In this document: positions 50,718 to 57,072 of the stretch, piece by piece
Layout of the letters: each line of letters opens with the position of its first letter
Numbering within the stretch: position 1 is the stretch's first letter
Assembly: GCA_945895265.1 (NCBI GenBank)
Contig: CAMDEF010000022.1
Coordinates: 1-57,072 of the forward strand
Source: Bordetella parapertussis
GTDB taxonomy: Bacteria; Pseudomonadota; Gammaproteobacteria; Burkholderiales; Burkholderiaceae_B
Direction of reading: 5' to 3'
Length of the DNA: 57,072 bases
The notes under the pieces: generated by a model
The model's database searches: none
The model's input: only the letters and a program-made list of their open reading frames with translations
Told to the model about the DNA's origin: nothing
Program-made: the position numbers and the translations under genes

Positions 50718-51821
50718 TTCGTCGAACACACGAAAATGCCAAAACGCGATCGAGAACACCACCGCAACCGCTGCGAGTAGTAACAGCCAACGCAGGCTCA
50801 TTGCCTGCCTTTGCAATCGCTGCACGGTGTGCACGGCTAATCGATGTTTGGTTCGTTGCAAGCCTTCATCGAGCCCTAGCGTATGCACCATATCGGTGAA
50901 GTACCACCATGTTTCACGATCAATCAGGCCGGTATTTAGCGCCTCGATAGCCAGAGAGCCGGCGTCAATGCGTACCAGCATTTTTTCAAGATGATGATTG
51001 AGCCAGGGCAAAGCGCCCCGTTGCTGGATCAAAAGCGCTTCGCGCAATCGCGCACTGGTATTGCCGCGGGGCTTGAGCAAGACCGCCAACAGCGATAAAA
51101 ATCTAACCGCTTGCACCACGCGATACAAGCGCCAAATACCCCATTGATCTGCGAAGCTGCGGGCAGCACCGCACCAATGGCGCAACGACCAAATCGCTGT
51201 CGTCACACCACCCACTGCCAAAAACAACAACAAGGGCCACAAGAGCTTTAAGCGCTCAGAGATAGCGAACAGTGCACGCGACCAAGGCTCATAAAGCTCG
51301 GGCGGCACTTCAGAAAAAACACGTGCCAAATGATCCGCAGTAAAAATAGGAATTGAGAATACCGCGCAAATTGCCACCATCACGCCAACCAAACCGACCC
51401 ATACGGTTTGAATGAACGCCTGACTCGCTGCGTCGGTGGTGCGCACGACCGCCGCCAACTGCCGTAACGTCTGTGTCAAGGCTCCCGATCCGGCATATTG
51501 GGCAGCCTGCACGGCTACCAGATCTTCTGTTGGTAACGAACCAAACCAAGTGGTGAACAGATCGCCACCACTTTTAGGAAACTGTAGCGCCCAATGACGC
51601 GATAGAAGGCCTCGCGCGCCAAGCCCCTGATAGCGTTGTGCGTCATCTTCAAAAATACTCAGCAGCGTTTTCGCTCCTGAGGTCATTGCAATCATCTCTG
51701 CTAAATAATCGTAATAATCAGCGCGTAACGAACGAAACTGATGCGCAGCCATACGCATACGCCAGTCTGGGAGTTGGTTAGCCCGACAATACTCTTTCAA
51801 GCGAGACAGCACCTTACGCAT
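50682..51821 (-). CDS. pilR: Type IVb pilus inner-membrane platform protein (GspF/PilC family)
   Basis: 379 aa from the ATG at 51821, which overlaps the pilQ stop by 8 bases; the longer frame upstream reads through pilQ in another frame and is not real. Two GspF-type domains, each ending in a hydrophobic helix pair (about 175-200, 230-250 and 350-370 are clearly hydrophobic). It anchors the assembly ATPase and pulls pilin subunits from the membrane. Name by operon position as in R64. Confidence 0.85.
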   Translation of the reverse strand: MRKVLSRLKEYCRANQLPDWRMRMAAHQFRSLRADYYDYLAEMIAMTSGAKTLLSIFEDDAQRYQGLGARGLLSRHWALQFPKSGGDLFTTWFGSLPTEDLVAVQAAQYAGSGALTQTLRQLAAVVRTTDAASQAFIQTVWVGLVGVMVAICAVFSIPIFTADHLARVFSEVPPELYEPWSRALFAISERLKLLWPLLLFLAVGGVTTAIWSLRHWCGAARSFADQWGIWRLYRVVQAVRFLSLLAVLLKPRGNTSARLREALLIQQRGALPWLNHHLEKMLVRIDAGSLAIEALNTGLIDRETWWYFTDMVHTLGLDEGLQRTKHRLAVHTVQRLQRQAMSLRWLLLLAAVAVVFSIAFWHFRVFDELRQSLSLYYAR

Positions 51822-53553
51822 GACCCCCCCGCTGCAAGGGCGTCGCATCAAAGGCACCAAAACGTGCCTGCACCTCACGGGGATCCAACATGCCTTGTGC
51901 CATTTTGTACATCGCAATTTGTCGAGCCGATTGACGTTGCGGCTCGCAGGAAAGGAGCGCCTGCTGATTTCTGTGGGAAAACCAGCGATAAAGACCAACA
52001 CCGTCTTTATTCTTAACACCTTCGAGAAACTCTGGCTCGTGCAGCGGTTCAATCATTTCGGCCACCACAGTGCGCCCTGCCGTACCGCGCAAACTCGAAA
52101 TTGAGTGAGCGCAATCTGAGCAGGCCTGGTGATTGCGAAACCTGAGAGCCTCGCGCGATACGCTAAAGTGTGCCTCGAGACTATTGAGCCAAAGCTCTAC
52201 GCGGCCGTGACTGCCCCCTTGAGTCGCAACGCCGCGCCACTGAGGTTGCTGCCGCGCTTGCTCAAGTGTCAGTGAGCAGCTGGGGCACAGTTTGACCATC
52301 AAGGCCTGAAACACCAACAGCTTGAGCACGCCTGGCGTCGCTAACAAATCTCGGGCGACACCGATAAAGCTTGACGCTAACCGATCGGGTATCAACAGCG
52401 CCGACCCCGCGTGAACCGTCGTGTAGAGGTTGACGCCGCATGCCGCCAAATCCATAAAAGCGCGGCCGGTCGTGCGATCTCTAATTTCACCGATCAACAA
52501 ATCGTTCATGGCTGAGCGTTTGATTGCCTTGAGCTTGGCATCAAAGGCGTGTTCGTCTTGCTCTGAAAAACTGCGGCAGACTGTGTTTTGAAGTGCATTG
52601 GGGATCAAGTACTCGGCCGGATCCTCGAGGGTAATGACCTTACGCTCAGCAGCAATCGCGCGCATCAGGGTTGCAATCGTGGTGGATTTTCCGCAACCCA
52701 CGGTACCGGCTAACACAACAGCGCCACCGTCGGTGAGCTCAAGCCTTTCAAACAGTGCAATCTGCTCGGGCAAGTACCCTAATGCCTGAAGATCCGGGGT
52801 CAGCTTGGACTCGTCCATCACTAACAGCCGTAGGCATACCGAGGGGCCCACGTCGGTCGCGAGCGAAGCCCACCGAAGCAGCAACCTTTGACCATCGACA
52901 GTGCGACTCAAACGCCCTTGTTGCTCGATCATCGGATCAAACACGGCACCGTTACCACCTTCAACATCCATCCATGCGACTGCAAGCATGTCAAGTACAG
53001 TTGACGTAGGAAGGTTAGAGAATTCAGGTGGCGACACATAGCGCCCCGCTAACGTAAAGAAAACCGGTGAGGAATAGCGATTGCGATTGACGTTAAAGTG
53101 GATGTCGCTTGCCTGACGCACTACCCCCCAGCGCACGACAGCATCAAAAGCCGCTGATAATGCACCCTGCTGTGTCTGTCGGTCTGTATAAATATTAGAG
53201 CTTGCTGCGTGATGTTCATCTGCAGACTTATCAATCGCGAGCAATAGTGTTGGGGGCAACACGAAAAGCTGCGGTTCATTCAAACGTAATCCCCGACGTC
53301 TGAGCAAGTCAAGCACTGCGCGCGTCTGATCGTCATAGCAATATTCAAGCAGGGTAAACACACCAGCACTGCCATCTGAAAAACATACTGGGCACACCCG
53401 ACCTTGTAACCCGAGCACAGCAAGCTCATGCGCCAGAGATCGCACAAAAGCCGGCGATAGCTGCATTAAGGCTTCGCGTGTGGGGATCGCAACATACGCT
53501 GGTGCGTGGGTTGCGGTTTCAGGCTGGGTTCGATTGACGAATCGATTGAGCAT
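51814..53553 (-). CDS. pilQ: Type IVb pilus assembly ATPase (GspE/PilB family)
   Basis: 579 aa with Walker A VGCGKSTTIATL, Asp box VITLEDPAEYLI, Walker B LIGEIRDRTTGRAF and His box LYTTVHAGSAL, plus Cys pairs CPSC and CSDC further on that probably bind zinc. It powers pilus extension from the cytoplasmic side. GAGGA lies before the ATG. Named after R64 PilQ (the ATPase), not the secretin PilQ of type IVa systems. Confidence 0.9.
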   Translation of the reverse strand: MLNRFVNRTQPETATHAPAYVAIPTREALMQLSPAFVRSLAHELAVLGLQGRVCPVCFSDGSAGVFTLLEYCYDDQTRAVLDLLRRRGLRLNEPQLFVLPPTLLLAIDKSADEHHAASSNIYTDRQTQQGALSAAFDAVVRWGVVRQASDIHFNVNRNRYSSPVFFTLAGRYVSPPEFSNLPTSTVLDMLAVAWMDVEGGNGAVFDPMIEQQGRLSRTVDGQRLLLRWASLATDVGPSVCLRLLVMDESKLTPDLQALGYLPEQIALFERLELTDGGAVVLAGTVGCGKSTTIATLMRAIAAERKVITLEDPAEYLIPNALQNTVCRSFSEQDEHAFDAKLKAIKRSAMNDLLIGEIRDRTTGRAFMDLAACGVNLYTTVHAGSALLIPDRLASSFIGVARDLLATPGVLKLLVFQALMVKLCPSCSLTLEQARQQPQWRGVATQGGSHGRVELWLNSLEAHFSVSREALRFRNHQACSDCAHSISSLRGTAGRTVVAEMIEPLHEPEFLEGVKNKDGVGLYRWFSHRNQQALLSCEPQRQSARQIAMYKMAQGMLDPREVQARFGAFDATPLQRGGHA

Positions 53554-53601
53554 CGTGAAAAAATCCTCTTGCAGTCACAGTCGAACTAAATTGGCTTTCA
53601 G

Positions 53602-54051
53602 TTAAGGGCCTTTACGCAAACAGATGACCTGCGCTTGACCGGATTTTTTTAGATACACGCAGGGTGGCAAAATTCGTTCAAGTCTGTACTGCAACGATGA
53701 TCCCCATATAGGCCGAGCGCGAGAATGTTTAAAGACATGCGGCTCTGAATCTAAGAGCACCTCAGCGGTCAAAAGTTTGCCGACGCCGTAAATGGCTAAA
53801 ACCTGATTGCTATCGGGGCGAATAGCCTCTGTGCCAAAACCTGCCTGAGGGTGCTGTGTCATGCCGAAAATATTTTTCCTGGCTGCCAATAAGGCAGCTT
53901 GCGAGTCAAGTCGCAACAACTCGTCAATCGTCGATTGTTGCTCGGCATGTTCGCGCGCCAAGGCTGCAGCGCCATTGAATAACAAGGCCATGGCGGCAAC
54001 ATATAAAAATCTCCTAAGAAGGCTCATAGACTTATTACGGGATGTGTTCAA
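53602..54051 (-). CDS. pilP: PilP-like type IVb pilus biogenesis protein
   Basis: 149 aa with an N-terminal export signal (about residues 11-32), then a helical STIDELLRLDSQAALLAARKNI and a small beta domain with one Cys pair (ILPPCVYLKK; QVICLRKGP). The start is probably TTG at 54051 with GGAG six bases upstream inside the end of pilO; ATG at 54027 is the alternative. PilP works with PilO at the inner membrane in R64-like pili. Confidence 0.75.
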   Translation of the reverse strand: MNTSRNKSMSLLRRFLYVAAMALLFNGAAALAREHAEQQSTIDELLRLDSQAALLAARKNIFGMTQHPQAGFGTEAIRPDSNQVLAIYGVGKLLTAEVLLDSEPHVFKHSRARPIWGSSLQYRLERILPPCVYLKKSGQAQVICLRKGP

Positions 54052-55357
54052 ACAGGTCTCCGATCAGTTGTACGACCAAGGCACTGCGCGTCAGTTCTTG
54101 CCCTGAAATATTGCCAACCTCAAGCGTCGCACTACGCCAGCGTATCGGTGCGGTCAACTCTTGCAACGCAGTCATCGCGCGCAGCGGGCCTTTTAAAGCG
54201 AGCGAGCGCTGATGCCAATTTGGTAAACCCGCAGGCCGTTCAAGTACACGACCTTGCGAATCCACCGGCGCATGCATGGGTAGCTTGGCGGCAAGCCCAA
54301 GCTGAATATGCTCAAACAATGGGCTCAACCGCTGCAGGCTCGTCATCCAATCAACACGCAAAGGTTCGTGAGAAAAATCTAATGGCTGCCCAGCTTGCAG
54401 CAGACTCCAGGTCAGCGTGGCGCGATCAAGCGCCACCGCGTGAAACTCCCAGTCACCCGGCTTGACGGCCACAAGATGCTGATTTAACGCAAAGCGGTGC
54501 TGACGACGATAATGTGCCGCACACGACCAATCGCTTAAGACGGGCTCGCACTGCACTCGCAAGAGTTGCCAGCCTGCAGGGTCAAACGGAACGCGACGCC
54601 AAGCTGCCATCACTCGCATCAGATCCGCAAATCCGTGCACCGGATGTTGTTGGGCGTACCGTCCCATCGTGTCGAGCCAGCGCTGACCGGGATTCGTCTG
54701 AGTCACGGCAGTTCCGTCTTCGGAACTTTGCTGAACTAAGTTGAGCCAAACACCCGTCGCCCCAATCAGCGCCAGTGCTACAACACGAGACTTGCCCCCC
54801 AGCCGCGCAGTCTGATACGCAGACACGCGCGCTTGCTCTGAGCACTTATCATTCAGCCAAACTGGCAGTTGTGCCGAACTTGCTACGAGCTCTTCATACA
54901 CCACCAAATTTGGAAAGCGCAGGCGAATCGTATTGAGCGCATCCAGTGCTGCTGCAGCGTCCGCAAACCAACGGTCTGTGTCCGATATAATCGACCCCGA
55001 ATGCGACGCCACCATCCAGCAGCCGCCCTCTTCAAAACGCACCAGGCAGGCAACAGCCGCGCTGGGGTAAGCAGCAGCAAATAGTGTTGCTGCAGAATAG
55101 ATTCCGCAAGACTGCGCAAAGTACTGCCGTTCGAGTTGCACGCACCCAACGGTCATTGCAGGTGCACCGGTTAACAAATAATGTGTGGCACGCATCAGGC
55201 GCGCACGCTTTCTTGCCAGCTTTAACGGTTGGCCACCCACCACTGCAGTCCAATCCATACCAAAAATCACCGGTTGGCCAAAGGCATTACGCACAACCAC
55301 TGTTTTGGCCAGTGGTTTGACTCGATGGGTTGACGAGCTTTCAGTCGAGGCGCTCAC
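54035..55357 (-). CDS. pilO: PilO-like (PilO2) type IVb pilus protein
   Basis: 440 aa from the GTG at 55357 with GAGG nine bases upstream, two bases after the pilN stop; a TTG at 55375 is also in frame. Cytoplasmic N-terminal actin-like/PilO2 domain (about 1-185), one hydrophobic segment (VVALALIGATGVWLNLV, about 191-207) and a periplasmic remainder. It connects the cytoplasmic motor to the secretin. Recognition is by operon order and general layout. Confidence 0.75.
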   Translation of the reverse strand: MSASTESSSTHRVKPLAKTVVVRNAFGQPVIFGMDWTAVVGGQPLKLARKRARLMRATHYLLTGAPAMTVGCVQLERQYFAQSCGIYSAATLFAAAYPSAAVACLVRFEEGGCWMVASHSGSIISDTDRWFADAAAALDALNTIRLRFPNLVVYEELVASSAQLPVWLNDKCSEQARVSAYQTARLGGKSRVVALALIGATGVWLNLVQQSSEDGTAVTQTNPGQRWLDTMGRYAQQHPVHGFADLMRVMAAWRRVPFDPAGWQLLRVQCEPVLSDWSCAAHYRRQHRFALNQHLVAVKPGDWEFHAVALDRATLTWSLLQAGQPLDFSHEPLRVDWMTSLQRLSPLFEHIQLGLAAKLPMHAPVDSQGRVLERPAGLPNWHQRSLALKGPLRAMTALQELTAPIRWRSATLEVGNISGQELTRSALVVQLIGDLFEHIP

Positions 55358-55358
55358 G

Positions 55359-56969
55359 TTAAAAGCCCTCTTCAACTTGTGCAGTGATCACAATCAGCGT
55401 AATCGTCTTGCTGTGTTTGACGCGATCGCTGCCACCAAAGACGATCGGCGCATCCGCACTTAAACGTGCCCGATCTGCCCCGCCTTGCCGTTGCTCAAAA
55501 CCAGATACCAACATCGGCTGGCCAGGTCGTAGTGCAACTTGTTGTACTGTGCCATTACCGTCGATGGTGATTTGCTGAATCTGCATGCGACTGCTTTGCT
55601 CGCCGAGCGTGAGCGTTTTAAGTGGTTGCGCAACCGTATTGTCATAAGCAAGCGACAGTAAGATCTGCCCATCATCTTGGGCATCTGGAACTAGAGTCAG
55701 AAAGGACCCAACGGTTTCTTCTTTTTGGCTAACCGACATCGAGGGAAAGCCACTACTCGCCCCCGGTACGCTCTGCGCACCACCTGCTGATGTTTTCACC
55801 TGATCGATGTACGAAAAAGTTGTTCGGATAGCGTGAGTCACCGGACGCCTGTTTAGTGTGAGCACTGGCATCAACACGTGGCGCACAATGGTCCCGTACT
55901 TAGCCAAAGCACTTACAATCAGCTTGGAGGACTGCATGGGACCGTGAGCGGCGTCAAGTGCGGCGCGGGCCACTCCGACGCTTGCACCCGCAACAGGGGC
56001 AGACAAGGCGGCTGCAAAGTTACCCTGCGTAAACAACGCATCCCAATCAAGACCAAACTCTAGATCTTCGTGCGTTTGCAGAGAGATCTCTTCAAAGATT
56101 AAACGGATACGGCGTGTCAACGTGCGATTTTCGCGCTCGATGAAGCGGCTGACCGCCTGCAGTGCCTCGGGGGTATCGGTCACAATCAAAGAACTCAACG
56201 CGCCAGGCTGCGCGGCCACGACACCCGCCCGCGTTAAAAACGGTTCGAGACGTAACTTGATCGCCTCAAGCACATGTTGCTCGGTGCCCTTGAGCGAAGT
56301 GCTCGAGCTACTATCAAAGCCACCTGTCTTGGCGCTAGCACCTCGACCCAGTCGTGCGTCAGCCTGAGCAGACAGCGTTAACGACCTCACGTCAAACACT
56401 TGAGTCTGCGTTCGATAAAACTCGATCGCGCCATTGTAGAAACGCCAACTCAGATTCAAGCGCTTTGAAATTTGATCGAGAATCTTGGGAAGCGGTTGCG
56501 GGCCCATTTCGAGCAAGACTTGATGAGGCATCGCCACAACAGGGGTCATCGCGCCAAGGCTGAGTCGAGGCAAAAAGCTCTCGGCCGGCAGCAGCGCTTC
56601 AGGCTTAATTTGCACCGGCACACTGGTCGCTTGAGTGATTCGCTCGGCCAAGAGTACCAGGTCGCTTTTACCGCCGCGATACAGCATGGTGGTGTTGACC
56701 TTGGCGCGCAGCGCTGCCGGTAACGTAACCTCGCGCGACAGTGGAACAGCGCGACTTGCAAGCCAGGGCTTTTCGACCTGCTGAGCCTTGAGCTTTTGGG
56801 CTCGATTGTTGGTGCGTGCTTCAAAGGCTGACTGCGTACGCGCAATCGTCTGACGCGTCTGTGACGCCTCTGCATCGCGTTGCTTGAGGCGCTGCTGAAG
56901 GGCACAACCATTGAGCGTCATCGCGGTGAAGATGACAGACAACGCAGTTGGGAGAAAAGGCCTAGTCAT
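55359..56969 (-). CDS. pilN: PilN-like secretin lipoprotein of a type IVb pilus
   Basis: 536 aa with a lipoprotein signal (LNGC lipobox, Cys22) and, in the C-terminal half, the secretin domain (LIFEEISLQTHEDLEFGLDW; RRPVTHAIRTTFSYID; VGSFLTLVPDAQDDGQILLSLAYDN). An N-terminal coiled-coil stretch (QQRLKQRDAEASQTRQTIARTQ) follows the lipobox. It forms the outer-membrane pore for the pilus. It is the most upstream pilus gene inside the window; pilL/pilM-type genes may lie beyond the edge. Confidence 0.88.
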   Translation of the reverse strand: MTRPFLPTALSVIFTAMTLNGCALQQRLKQRDAEASQTRQTIARTQSAFEARTNNRAQKLKAQQVEKPWLASRAVPLSREVTLPAALRAKVNTTMLYRGGKSDLVLLAERITQATSVPVQIKPEALLPAESFLPRLSLGAMTPVVAMPHQVLLEMGPQPLPKILDQISKRLNLSWRFYNGAIEFYRTQTQVFDVRSLTLSAQADARLGRGASAKTGGFDSSSSTSLKGTEQHVLEAIKLRLEPFLTRAGVVAAQPGALSSLIVTDTPEALQAVSRFIERENRTLTRRIRLIFEEISLQTHEDLEFGLDWDALFTQGNFAAALSAPVAGASVGVARAALDAAHGPMQSSKLIVSALAKYGTIVRHVLMPVLTLNRRPVTHAIRTTFSYIDQVKTSAGGAQSVPGASSGFPSMSVSQKEETVGSFLTLVPDAQDDGQILLSLAYDNTVAQPLKTLTLGEQSSRMQIQQITIDGNGTVQQVALRPGQPMLVSGFEQRQGGADRARLSADAPIVFGGSDRVKHSKTITLIVITAQVEEGF

Positions 56970-57072
56970 GTTGAGGTACCGTCGCCTAAGGTACGATCGC
57001 AGGGCTCAGCGACTGGCACGATTCGTAACACCTGATTAGAATAAAAGCATGGTTGCAAGGGGCGATCTGACA
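56970..57072. other. Window edge upstream of pilN
   Basis: 103 bases without a recognisable gene; it may hold the pilN leader or the end of another pilus gene beyond the window. Confidence 0.4.

Noticed and set aside
50682..52052. Longer N-terminus of the pilus platform protein
   Set aside because: The extra 77 residues overlap pilQ in another frame and are unlike the family; the ATG at 51821 fits the usual start and a short overlap.

Overview
The window reads as chromosome of a betaproteobacterium of the order Burkholderiales, most likely Alcaligenaceae-like. This rests on the gene orders rpsU-dnaG-rpoD, rlmN-rodZ-ispG-hisS-yfgM-bamB-der-hisC-hfq-hflX-hflK-hflC-hisZ-purA and rpsP-rimM-trmD, on the split HisZ, and on tRNA sequence style. 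No species can be named from sequence alone.

Layout. Bases 1-525 are a chromosomal flank with no gene I can support. Bases 526-4396 look like the remnant of an older integrated segment. It is bounded by two direct copies of the 3' half of a CAU-anticodon tRNA and carries an L,D-transpeptidase-like protein, two small probably truncated genes and a Tat-exported FAD oxidase. Bases 4388-19006 are a lower-GC integrative element of about 14.6 kb. It carries DUF6876/DUF6641-type small accessory genes, a possible HUH-like protein, an RHH regulator with a complete type I restriction-modification operon (hsdM-hsdS-hsdR) plus a downstream 428-aa unknown, a short tyrosine recombinase, three unknown small or acidic genes, a 468-aa integrase, and a complete tRNA(CAU) gene interrupted by a 252-nt group I intron. 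The element sits inside the anticodon loop of the host tRNA(CAU) gene just downstream of rpoD. The host 5' half (18998-19040) and 3' half (4353-4396) are now 14.6 kb apart, and the element-borne, intron-containing tRNA appears to replace the destroyed host gene.

Bases 19054-48669 are core genome: the macromolecular synthesis operon (rpsU-dnaG-rpoD), purine and histidine genes, Hfq/HflX/HflK/HflC, Der, BamB, YfgM, HisS, IspG, a RodZ-like protein, RlmN and Ndk on the minus strand, then valS on the plus strand, then trmD-rimM-rpsP, a TusA-like protein and alaS on the minus strand. Several of these carry in-frame tandem repeats (rpoD, hisC, trmD).

Bases 48777-56969 are a type IVb (R64 thin-pilus-like) operon, pilN-pilO-pilP-pilQ-pilR-pilS-pilV, on the minus strand. 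It abuts alaS and runs in from beyond the window edge.

The most notable observation is the tRNA arrangement. The element inserts destructively into a tRNA anticodon loop through a core of only 9 bp and brings its own tRNA. The group I intron in that tRNA splits exactly the recombination core, which could keep the replacement tRNA from being a target for the element's own integrase.
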